Positions 12,691-23,845 of a DNA stretch of 64,000 bases are shown piece after piece. This DNA is from Acanthochromis polyacanthus (taxonomy: Eukaryota; Chordata; Actinopteri; Pomacentridae). Position numbers and translations under genes: made by a program. The stretch spans positions 26,778,441 through 26,842,440 of the forward strand of contig NC_067135.1 of the NCBI RefSeq assembly GCF_021347895.1, written 5' to 3'. Positions within the stretch are counted from its first letter, which is position 1, and every line of letters begins with the position of its first letter. The notes under the pieces were generated by a model. It saw only the letters and a list, made by a program, of their open reading frames with translations, was not told the DNA's origin and searched no databases.

Positions 12691-13569
12691 ACAAATCCAA
12701 GTTTTTCCAACTTAAGTCTCCTTTTAACCAACAGATGTTTTGTTCACGAAACCAAAAACTTTAACGCTCATTTCAAACACATTCATCACATTTACCCTAT
12801 AAATGAAGCATAGCTCACGGATGAATACAAACCTTTAAAATATAGTTTATTTTCTGTTCTAATCTATAATGTACAGCATTTAGAAGTAAAAGTAATACTG
12901 TAACGATACAACACTAAAAACAGATGACGTACCTGTGGCAACATGCGTCTGAAAGTCCTTAAAGTCTTGCTGACATGAACACACCCTGGTTGGTCAACTG
13001 TAGGTTATTTATGCTCAGTTTTACAAAAAAGAAAAAAATGCTACGGTTAGCATTTGTTGCTACATAAAGCCTAATACTGGCTGAACTATCGAACACTCCC
13101 ACACATCCTACGATGATTCTTTACTGTGTGTAGGAGTGTCTCTAAGAACTGCTGAACTTTGAGCCTGTGACCAAGTTATAAAATAACTGCAATAAAAATC
13201 ATCAAGGACAATACCAGTGGTTCTTTAGTGACACATTTATTTGATAGTTATTGTGTCTGCTATGTTTCTATAGGTTTGTATCTGAACTTCATGCTGATTG
13301 GACACAGACTGGTCAGTAACCCGGATCGAAAAACAGTATGACACATTTTACATGTTTGAAGAAAAACTCACACAAAACCTATAAAGTTGTTTTCAGAGGT
13401 TTCAAGTGTGAACCATTTAGAGACTCAGTTTATCTGTGATTACAGATGTGCACATCTACATCTAATCACACTTTTTTTTCACAGCTGTATTCTTTTAAAA
13501 CAATGCTTGAAGTAATAATTAATTATACATAATGACATATAAAACTTTAAATAATGATAGTTGCAGTGT

Positions 13570-14150
13570 AACCAACATTAAAGCTGCTGTCCGGAGTTTC
13601 CGTTTGTTTTCAATTTATGTATCATTTTTTAACAAAGCTTAAATGTGTTAGTCTAGTTCGATACTATAATATAAAGTTAGTATAACGCGATATGAAAATT
13701 TATTCCTGAGCTCCGCCTTCCTCTCATAGACCCCCATGCTATTCCAAAAAGCGCCAGTTGCTGCCGACCAATCAAGTTCGAGCTTCAGCTTTGTCATGCT
13801 GTCAATCAACGGTTACGCGCACAGCAAGCAAGCCCATGCAGAGGTGGGCGAGCTACGCACTACGCAACCGCGCGCACATTTGTTTTGCTTGTGGAGGAGA
13901 GAGCATCAGGGATCAGCAACTTCCAGAAAAGTTACCAATCCCACGGCTTGTCGGGCCAAGAGACTGCAGGACGTTTTTTGGCTCGGGGTGCTCGCGTCGC
14001 TCCCCGACCACGGCCTCCATAGCCCGGCTGACGGCTTCGTTTAGATGCCCGACCTCTGGAGGAAGATGTTGGGGCGTCTGGGACATACTCTTCGTCAGAG
14101 GAGTCATGCAATTCTGAACTCTAGATAGAAATAAATAAACAATGTAACAC
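13570..14150 (+). repeat. GC-richer interspersed repeat abutting the gap
   Basis: The block has a base composition unlike its AT-rich surroundings, with CpG-containing stretches such as GGTTACGCGC and CCGCGCGCAC, and the phrase CTCATAGACCCCCATGCTAT. Overlapping open frames here are short and mutually exclusive, so I regard it as transposon-derived non-coding DNA. Ends are approximate; the assembly gap 71 bases on may hide its right end. Confidence 0.45.
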
Positions 14151-14221
14151 ATATACACGCGTAAATGCACTAAGTTTGATAAACAACGTCATCGAGGGAT
14201 ACACGAGTGTAATCACATATT

Positions 14222-14321
14222 NNNNNNNNNNNNNNNNNNNNNNNNNNNNNNNNNNNNNNNNNNNNNNNNNNNNNNNNNNNNNNNNNNNNNNNNNNNNNNN
14301 NNNNNNNNNNNNNNNNNNNNN
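14222..14321. other. Assembly gap (100 N)
   Basis: Exactly 100 unknown bases, the conventional size for a gap of unknown length. Any open frame drawn across it is meaningless. Confidence 0.99.
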
Positions 14322-14458
14322 ATCTTGAGAAACTGAAGATAAGAAATGCATTATGTGCAAACTCTACAGTAAATGTATGTAGTTACTAGCGTTTTAAATT
14401 TAAAACTCCCGGATATGATCTAAGATCTTGAGGAAAACTACTTGTTAGGTGTTTGCAC

Positions 14459-15144
14459 CAGTGGCGGCTGGCCCATAGGGGGCGCTGGGGCTCCGCCCCA
14501 CCAGCTGTGGAGGGGATTTTTTTTTTTTAGTTATTTTTTATTTTTTTTTAACCAGCTTCAGTTTTACTTATAGTATGTGTGTGCCTGCATGTATTTTAAA
14601 CCATTTAAACAACATTAACACCAACCGACAACCGAATTTCCGCCGAACTACAGCATGTCATTCTCCCACAGGGCGCTCGGCAAAGTGCCCCTGACCTGCA
14701 GCTAAATAGCCAATCAGGTTATGGTTGCTAGGGGAAAATTACTGATAATTGGCCTATCACAGGAACAGAGACTCACAGAGGAACAGACACACAGGAACAG
14801 AGACAGAGTGTCTTTTAAGTTTATTTTACATTCAATAGGCAGCATGTAATAATAATATAGTTGTGGGTTGGTTGGTTGGTTCTCAATTCTTTGTATGTTA
14901 CATTTTTATAGGAAATGTTCTCTTTCATTCTCTCTTCAAAAATAACTCAACCTACATTGATAGCATAACGTCTAATATGTCTGTAAATTGTTTCTTCTTC
15001 TGTGAAACTGGAAACTGAAATTAAATTATTATTGTGGACCTGTAGTCATTTTCCGACTCTTCATTTTGAATGCTTATGCTAGATTAGGCAAGGAAGTCTG
15101 TTGGCACACCAGCCCCACCAAGATTTTTTCATCAGCCGCTACTG
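14459..15144. mobile_element. Non-autonomous hAT-type DNA transposon, 686 bp
   Basis: The element begins CAGTGGCGGCTGGC and ends with GCCGCTACTG, whose reverse complement CAGTAGCGGC matches the start, so it has short terminal inverted repeats. It is flanked by a perfect 8-base duplication GTTTGCAC (14451-14458 and 15145-15152), the size made by hAT transposases. No transposase frame is present, and the interior includes a T-rich tract and a GGTTGGTTGG run. Confidence 0.88.
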
Positions 15145-15239
15145 GTTTGCACACAACAGCTTATGCAAAATAATCAATATTGCACCAATATTTCAGCAAA
15201 AATTTCTTCGCTTTACTGACTGATAGCCCTAAGATTATC

Positions 15240-15400
15240 AATACAAGATGTATTTGCATGTACCCAAGTTAAATTCTTCAATTTACATTGCAGTATAACA
15301 TCAGTCTCTACTACAGTTAGGTTTTCTAAAGGAGGAATCAATCCTGAAGGCAATTCTAGTGCCAGATAGTGGTCAGAGAAAGCAAAATTACACAACTTAA
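15240..15400 (-). pseudogene. Possible Ig-domain fragment
   Basis: On the minus strand an open stretch reads LIPPLENLTVVETDVILQCK, the shape of the A-B strand region of an intermediate-type Ig domain (proline-rich start, then V.L.C). No second cysteine or WYK/DxGxYxC partner follows before a stop at 15213. It is unlike the FCRL domains of this cluster. It could be a stray exon fragment or chance. Confidence 0.25.
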
Positions 15401-15697
15401 GAAATGCAATGCCTATAAAAGTAGAAATCAAGAAGATATGAGTATGATGAAATACCATAATGAAGCAATTAAGCTAAAATAAGGCTGGAACAGAGCAATG
15501 AAAAGTAATGCTGGCAGTTAAACTGATTGAATATTACACAATAAAAAGTATTGCACCTGAAAATGAGATTAAAATGGAATTTTGTCCTTCATATGACAAA
15601 TAAAGCTAGTAAGAGGTGTCAGGAGAGCATATAAATCAACATTTAATCATCACTGCTACTCTATATGATGTCCTACTGCATGAACAGACAGACTCAC

Positions 15698-15728
15698 ACA
15701 GTCCGATGCAGAGAGTTGTCGCCTCCAT
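15698..15728 (-). pseudogene. Orphan FCRL first exon (signal-peptide start)
   Basis: The sequence reads MEATTLCIGL and ends in T|GTGAGT, the same design as exon 1 of FCRL-D (MEATTLCFRL, T|GTGAGT). The 5' flank is also similar in kind, with the initiating codon a few bases downstream of GGCGAC. No matching second signal exon or Ig exon was found on the downstream (lower-coordinate) side, where a hAT element and a gap now lie. This is probably the remnant of a lost FCRL copy. Confidence 0.65.
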
Positions 15729-17139
15729 GTCGCCTTCTTCTTGACTGAACGTCCGTCTGAACTTCAGCTGAAGCGAAGCAGTGGAGACCCACCTCTTTGC
15801 TCTGACGCCTCCTCAGTTCTGGAGCGCAGAAGCTCATCTTAAGGTCGCGTCTCGCAGATAAAACGCTGCGCTTCTATCTGATCTTGATTGTGGGTCACAG
15901 AGCTCGTCTTTTGCTGCTGGTGTTGAGTTACCACAAAACATCTGATAAACTGATTTCATCGTATTCATGACAGAAACCACCCAACAAGACTGTGTTCTTA
16001 TAGTGGCAACAGTGTCCCCAATAAACTAATGTCTGATTCCTTTCTAAAACACCACTAGTGACTCCTTAAAACTGACTCCTACTCAAGTTCTAACTTTTTA
16101 AAATTATGATGCTCCATTTCAATTTAGAGATGTTATTTAGCACCCAATGTGAAAAAAAAAAACGCCTTCACAAATAAAATGCAATCAATACAACACAGTA
16201 AACACAAATTCTAGGTTAGTCTTATTCAGTTAAGTTGATCTCAAGGTAAAGTATCATGACAGTTCACAAAATCTTTGGATGGTTTGTGAACTGTGACTTT
16301 ATTGACAGACATTCCTGTAGTTTGGGTAGAGGACTTGAGCGAAAGAGAGCAGATAAAGATGAAGAGTTAAAGCTATTTATTTATGAAAGTTTCCAGCAGG
16401 AAACCACTATCTAACACTGGATACATCGCACAACTCAAAGTCTTGATTGTGACTCAACAAACCTAAATTTGTTGCTCTTATCCTGTGTGCTAGGGGGACA
16501 ATTTCATATGTGCTGCAAAGATCTGCAAGTACTCAAGAGTCAGCATGGATGAATTTTGTCATTTCTGAAACCTTCGAGAGTTTACGTGGACCATTTAGAC
16601 CTTAGCAGTGGGTATGCACAGTATGGTGGAGCCACTTTAATTCTTTATACACTTGAAAATTACTTTATTTTCTCTCTAAACGCTGCAACCTTCAAGCAAA
16701 TTCTGCACCAACTCACCACTTCCAGCACTCCTGCAGTATCTCAAATGCTGCCAACAAGTCGGACCACTCGCAGATGTGAATTTGCAGTTTCACCGTGGAC
16801 CTCAAAGTCTGTGCAAAGAAAAGACGTTAAATTCTGGTTGGAATGATTGCTTCAGGAAAAATAAATTTAGACCAAAGAACTAGTAAATTAATTAAAAATG
16901 CAAGACAGATTAGTCAACAATGAAAGCAGTCAGTAGTTGCAGGAGCCGTGGGAGCAGTGCATCACTGCACAGGGAGACTACTGAAAGGGAATGTGGTGTT
17001 TATGTTTCATGAATGCAGTCAGATTTTTTTTCCCATTGCACCTCATATTAAATGTATTTTTTTAACTGTTGGTGTTGATTATCACAGCACAGAGAAGAAA
17101 ATGTCAGTTTTTTCTAACTTTAATTAAAAAGGGACAAGA

Positions 17140-17810
17140 CAATTGTCACGGTGTACTGAGATGAGGGAAAACCCAAGTGTGAAAAGGTGTTGTTTTTTTT
17201 TTTGTTTTTTTTTTAACAGGATGTGAAAGTATGTACAGGGCTCCAAATCAGGTGAACTCAACAAACCAGAGGGGTGAGGTCAGAACAAGGAACAAGGCAG
17301 GAGAACAAGAAACCAAGCAAAACCAAATAAAGGACGTGAAACTCAAAGGGAGACAAAGGAAAACACTAAAGACATGAACTACAAATCTAAAAGGAAGTCA
17401 AATGATATGAGAATAGTAACAACACTACATACATGGGGCTATGTGAGACGTCACCGGCTGAACCAGATCCAACAAGGCCACAGGAATACACTGAACAGAG
17501 ACACAAGGAAAGACTGAAATGAAGAATGGAGCAGAAACACTCAGAAATTTAACACTTAACACAAGGAAAACTTAACTGGGGATCAGGGCTGCAGTCCAGT
17601 GTGTTTTCCAGGCAGGAGATGGAGCTAAATCCAGGGGAAGATTGATGATCCTGTTGAGAGTGAAGTCTGAGCTGGAGTTTGATTGAGAGGAGTGATGACT
17701 GGAGGCAGGTGAGGCAACTCTGCTCAGGTTTTCTCACTCACTGCTGATTGGGAGAGGAGGATGGAGACTGCAGCAAATCAGGGTCTGAGGCAGGATCCTG
17801 ACAAAAGTGC
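17140..17810. repeat. Purine-rich interspersed repeat
   Basis: A long AAC/AAG/GGA-rich stretch starts near TTGTCACGGTGT and ends near GGTCTGAGGCAGGATCCTGA. Fish genomes contain many copies of similar text ending in CAGGATCCTGACA. I recognise the style, not a named family, and the limits are approximate. Confidence 0.4.
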
Positions 17811-18371
17811 TGCTGAAACTGTCTCAGTAATCCATAAACTAGAAAATACAGCATCTTCTGAACACAGACAAACAATGAAAGTTGACTTTCAGATGGAAAA
17901 ACTAAGAAAAAAAACAGCTTGTGGAAGAAATGTAGAACTAAAAATGGCTTCAAATGAGAAAAAGTTCCACATTTATAGGTGACGGTAAGGACAGCATTTT
18001 ATTCATGAAGACTCCACAGACTGTGCTTTAAAGACACTTTCTTTATTTGAGTTTAAAGACACAATTACAATACATGCAGACCAGCTCAACTTGAAAAGCA
18101 ACTTCATCTTCAACCAATAATACAAACATCGAGAAATTTAAAGGTGAATGTGATGCTAATGTTTCACTACATCTGTTTTCAAAGTGTATTAATTTAACTC
18201 ATAACTGTACATTACTGGTGGCCTCGACTTTACTTTGACTTTTACAGTGTGGCGTAATTGTACTGGCACCATTTCTGCTGAACAAACAGTGAAATTAAGT
18301 TCTCATTTTTGTTGAATTAGGTTTAAATCATAAATTACAAAACATTAAATCAGTGCTGATTATTTTTCGTG

Positions 18372-18605
18372 TCATCCAACTTCATACAGAACTACACGTC
18401 TCAGGTAAGGAAAGTCTGTTGTCCTGTTTTTGGGTTGTTTTCCAGTGTAGACAGTTGTTGCTGAAGCTGGAACAGCAACTTTCCCTGTAGGATTTCGTGC
18501 CATTGAATCAGGTTGTCCATATCTAGAAGGATGTGCATTTACAGAACAACCAATAGGAACAATGACCTCATTCAGAAAGACCCGCCAAAGTCCGGTTAGA
18601 TTTTC
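18372..18605 (-). other. Unassigned open frame of 77 codons
   Basis: The minus strand is open from just after a stop at 18608-18606 to a stop at 18374-18372. The product includes LNEVIVPIGCSVNAHPSRYG and TTDFPYLRRVVLYEV. Its first ATG would give only about 44 residues, so if real it is probably an exon or a fragment of something larger. Composition is protein-like (mixed polar and hydrophobic, no low complexity). I do not recognise it, and its position 0.7 kb downstream of the FCRL-B stop may be coincidence. Confidence 0.25.
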
Positions 18606-19336
18606 TCAAGTATAAAATCCGAACCAAGAAGCGTCAAGTTCCCTCTCAGACCAGTTGAAATACCAAAAAAAGAGTTATGAGTCAATATTTCCACAGAAAC
18701 TACATGATCTATTTATAACTTCTCGCTGTCCAAAAATCAAAAGTAAAAATCTATTAAAGCATGAAGCACCAGACAAAGGCGGTCAGACAGAGTTGAGCTA
18801 TTGTAGCACAGTCATGAGGTTGAAGTTTGCAGTAAGCAAATATTATTTATTACTGTGGCTTTGAATATTCATTCCGCTAAAATAGACATGCATTTGCTTG
18901 GGTGGTTTGTGTTTGAGAGGCCTGAATTTTAATCTGCAACGTCTAAATAAACCGAAGAAGACTTACCGATGAAACTCAATCCACGCCTTTTAAAATAGGA
19001 CACGTGCGTTTACAATATGTGTGGTTTTTCAGCTGTTCTGCTTTCAGAGTGACCTCAGCCACTGCAAGTGCAAGGGAACAGAACTTCAGTAACATCTTTA
19101 TTCTTTATACTCCTCAAGGTATTTTCTGTGGTAAAAGACGTTGTAAGCTGTTCTTTTTCTCACGTAGCTTTCATAAACCTCAAACTATGCACTTCTTCGC
19201 TGTCTTTGCAGGCACTATGATGCATTTAAGTGCACAAAATGTAAGTAAAATTAAATGTGTACCGATTGCAGGTTAAAAGAAACATACAACAATGCATATT
19301 TTGTTCTTTTCTGTTTTGTTGGTGATCCTTTCATCT

Positions 19337-22300
19337 TCAAGTGAAGTATCTGTGTCTACCTCCGAGTTTCCCAAAGTGAAGGAGTCCCACCAGCAGAAGC
19401 AGCAGAGCCACCATCACTACAGTGAAAACAGTCCTCAAGAGGAGGAGGGCGTGAAAGAAGTGGTCTGACCAGAGGCAAGCTTCTCTGTGGAGCTCTGCAG
19501 AGACACAAGAAAAGATATCTGCAGTCACATAATTGCAATATTTGCCTCATTATTATTATTTTTGTCACAATTGATAATGCCACCACCATGCTCAAAGTGG
19601 TATGTTATATTTTGAATTGGTCAACATGTTGATCTTCTTCTGTTGCTGTCATGTATGAATGTAGTGCTTCTGGTCATGTGCATAGGGGAGTTAGAGGCTT
19701 TTTTGTGACCACATGCAGGTGCACATTTGGAATTTTACTGTGGACATGGAGAAGACGATGTTGAGGATTACTGCTGGTTGTGTACATTGAATTTATCCCC
19801 AGGTGTTAGACGGGCAACATGAGTTCTTCTGTAATATCTTAGGGTGTCTAAAGGAGATATCTGGCACAAATGACCTAAACTGTGTCATGATTATGGCAAC
19901 TTCTTTAGCTCCCTGCAAGCTTTTTCTTATTTCCCAAAATTAACTTAAGATTGAAGGGTAAGACAGTTTTTGCCTTTTGTAAACATAGTAAAGAAGAGTT
20001 GGATTGTACCTGCCCTGCAGTGAATGATTTGAGTTGGTTTAAAGGATATCTTAAAAAGTTCATCAAAAAAGTCATACAAACAAGAATGATTTTTTGCATT
20101 ATTACTCCGCCAAGGAGCACAACAGAGTTATGGGATGATTGGCGTGCGTTTGTCTGTTTGACTTTCTGTGCGCGACATTACTCAAGAACAGACTGGATTT
20201 GGATGACATTTTCAGAAATGACACAAGGACCACCTGATTAGATTTTGGCAGCTTATAGTCTGATCCACGGATTTGTTAAAGGGGAACTTCGTTTTTTTTC
20301 AACCTGGGGTCTGTTTCCATATGTCATTTCATACATGTGAGTGATGGAGAAATGAATTTTCGACATAGCTCCAGTATTTAGCCAGGCAGGCAGCTTAGCA
20401 GCTCAGCTAGCAGCTCGGCTAGCGAAAAGTATGGGGCAGCTGGCCCCCCCCACATCAGAGTCTGCCCTAGCATGCTTTTTGCCCCACACTGACCGGCTCG
20501 GATAGTCTCAATGAGTGTCCCACAACATACTAGAGATGAGAAGTGAACGAAAACCTCCACATTACCTGGTGATCGCTCTTTGTTGTGGTCTGTATCCAAA
20601 TCTCAGGACGCTAGAAAGCAAATCTTGTTCCGAAATCGCGCGAGAGCCCACGCCAAAACCGCTCTCGCGTGATTTCAGAACAAGATTTGCGTTCTAGCGT
20701 CCTGAGATTTGGATACAGACCACAACAAGAGCGATCACCAGGTAATGTGGAGGTTTTCGTTCACTTCTCATCTCTAGTATGTTGTGGGACACTCATTGAG
20801 ACTATCTGAGCCGGTCAGTGTGGGGCAAAAAGCACGTTAGGTCGGACTTTGACGCGGGGGGGCCAGCTGCCCCATACTTTTCGCTAGCTGAGCTGCTAAG
20901 CTGCCTGCCAGGCTAAATACTGGAGCTATGTCGAAAATTCATTTCTCCATCACTCACATGTATGAAATGACATGAAAACAGACCCCAGGTTGAAAAAAAA
21001 CGAAGTTCCCCTTTAAGGGTTTCCGTATCATTACAAGATAGCGACACACTGTCACTGTAACTATGAGGACAAATGAACACTACGGTACATCAACTGCTTG
21101 GTGACAATAGCATGATTGCGATCCTACTATAAATCCACTTCTGTGGACTTATCAGAACTTATCCATCGGAAACCATACAACAACTGAGCAACCTGCACTC
21201 CCTGAGTGCCTTTCTTGTTTTTTAACAGAATCTCCTTTAACTTCATTGCATTTGATGTTAAAACTTCACTATCTCTTTGCGGAAAAAGGCCGCATCTTGA
21301 GCGTCCTAAAAAAGCACGCATGGCTGCATCATCGCTCTGAAAATGGCGACCGCATAAGTTGGATTTCAGTTAAGAAACAGATGGAAGTCAGACGGTGCAG
21401 GTCATGTACTGGGTAAACTTTCCTCTCCTTTTTTATTTGATCACTTCAAACATTTGAGTTTTTGTCGACAGTGACATAAGTCTTTAAGTATACAGTTACA
21501 CCTTTTGTTTCCAGATGATACTGAGAACTTTTACTTTATATTGTAAAGTGGCATGTTTGGTAACGAACTTCCATCCATCCATTCTCTATACACCGCCTCA
21601 CTAGGGTCACAGGGGTGCTGGAGCCTATCCCAGACGGCTCGGGCGAAGGCAGGGGACACCCTGGACAGGTCACCAGTCTGTCGCAGGGCTACATATACAG
21701 ACAAACAATCACACATGCACTCACACCTACGGGCAATTTAGAGTCATCAATTAACCTCAGAATATTGTTGAATTGTGGGAAGAAGCTGGAGTACTCATAG
21801 AAAACCCACGTATGCACAGAGAGAACATGCAAACTCCATGCAGAAAGATCCCAGGAAGGCCGGGACATGAACCGGGGATCTTCTAGCTGCAAGGAGAAAG
21901 TGCTAACCACTAGACCACTGTGCAGCCTGGGAGCAAACACAACATCTGCTATTGCAACATATGTGCGTCTCACCTTTGACAGTCAGCCAGTTTCCTGGTG
22001 ATTCTCCAGCTCCAGATATCCTGCACTTGTAGAGTCCTTCATGAGACTTGTAGACTCTGGGGATGGTCATGGTCCCTGTAGAGCCGGTCCCAATGAAGAG
22101 CTCGTCCTTATAGAAGACAGCCGGAACGTTGGCCGATAACATGTTGCTTCTACAGTGCAGCATCACGGCTTCTCCCTCCATGACAGGGTGAGCAGGACTG
22201 TCCAGGACCACAGAATCAACTGAGCAATACGAAGATATACCAGAAACAACAAGAAAAGTTACCAAAACTAGAACCGAAGAGCTTACTAGAGGCAACAAAA

Positions 22301-23809
22301 ATCATACTTGATTCTCCGTGTTTCCGGAACTGTACTGGACATATAGATGCCATTCTTCCAGAATATTTTCATGTCTTTAATATTCAAGTTTGAGCTGTTT
22401 GTTTGTTGCAACACTTCAGAATTTCCCACAGGTGTTTGGTTGGGTTGGAATGTGGATTTCCTCAATATTTTTAGACTGTGATAGGATGATAATGGCTTCA
22501 TTTCTTAATGCATACCATAAATGTAGCTACTATTTGTACAGTTTTCGTATTGTTAAAACACAAATTAAGCAGAAAAGTTGTCAGAAATAGAAGACATGGA
22601 AGTGTAATGACTGTTAAAATGGACTTCATTGAAGGTCAATCCCAAAAATTGTTGTATAGTGTGAAAACAAAAAGAAAGAAGAATATATAAGTAAAATCTA
22701 AATACCTTCTTTGGTTTCTTCATTTAAGCTGCTGTTCGTCACTGTCAGCCAGCTCTCTGGTGATTCACCAGCTCTGGAGATGCTGCACTTGTACAGTCCT
22801 TCATCTGACTTGGAAACATCCTGGATGACCATCTTTCCGAAGCATCCGGTCCCGACGTGAAGGCCATCTTTGTAGAAATCAACTCTTTGGTTTGCAAGAG
22901 CTGCCTTGTTTCGACACACCAGGATGACAGTTTGTCCCGCCGTCACAGGGAGAGAAGGACTCTCCAGGATCACAGAACCAGCTAAAGCACATTTTTACAA
23001 AGTATGTATTAGCATTTTTGAAAGATGCGTTACTAGCATCACAAGAGAAGAAAAGAAAAAATCAGGCCCCAGATATTGAAATAAAATAAAAATCTGTACA
23101 ACAAAGATAAAAAAAACAACCCAGACATATAAAAGATATTGGACAAGAAAAAGACTGATCCAAATCCAGCACATTTTCACAAAACTGCTGCTGCTCGACG
23201 CTTGCCAACATTAGAAAAACTGCAAAGCTACTTGCCAAGCTAACTAGTTAGGTTGGGCTCCACATAGACTAAAAGAGACGCGTTTGCCAGTTGTTGGTTT
23301 ACCAAAGCTAACCTGTGCTTGTCCAGCTTTTTTTTTTTGTGCACTGAGTTGTCAGCATTTCAACTCATCACACTGGTGTGGAGTTAATATGGGGGACAAT
23401 ATGTTGCAAAATTTAAAGTTATTCCAGTTGAAAAATTTAGAGTATTTTATGTGCATTTTGGCTGTATGCCTTCACCAGTCACTTCTACTTTCCATCCATC
23501 TCTCCTCGGTTTGGCAGAACTTGTATCCTCAAAAAGGCAAACAAGCAAACAACCCAGGAACAGAAAGCTATTGTCGGCGTATTGCAGAATAAGGCAAAAA
23601 ATATGATCATGTAACTTTGCTACATGATACGTTTGGCAAAGAAAGAATAAATGAAGAGTTCATTTGCAAAAACAGATAACTCCGTTTTGATAAATTTTCA
23701 GAAAACATTTTTTATTGTTTACTTGAGATAATATCAATCAAACTGAAGTTGAGTGGATTTGACTCAGTAGAAAAATACATGACAAAATAGAGAAAAAATA
23801 AATTATTTG

Positions 23810-23845
<36 letters not shown>

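Larger units (their letters stand above)
11690..14221. other. Spacer upstream of BTNL-1
   Basis: No gene was supported. The spacer contains a LINE-tail-like stretch (12380-12690) and a GC-richer repeat (13570-14150) that runs up to the assembly gap. The rest is AT-rich sequence without recognisable exons. Confidence 0.45.
15740..19330. other. Spacer between the orphan exon and FCRL-B
   Basis: Mostly AT-rich with no recognisable receptor exon. It contains a purine-rich interspersed repeat (about 17140-17810, ending near GCAGGATCCTGACA) and one unassigned minus-strand open frame (18372-18605). Several short open frames elsewhere show no family resemblance. Confidence 0.45.

Noticed and set aside
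13736..14117. Overlapping plus-strand frames of 102 and 119 codons in GC-rich DNA
   Set aside because: Mutually overlapping in different frames, within repeat-like sequence, with no domain signature.
14121..14360. Minus-strand open frame crossing 14222-14321
   Set aside because: It runs through the 100-N gap, so the frame is not real evidence.
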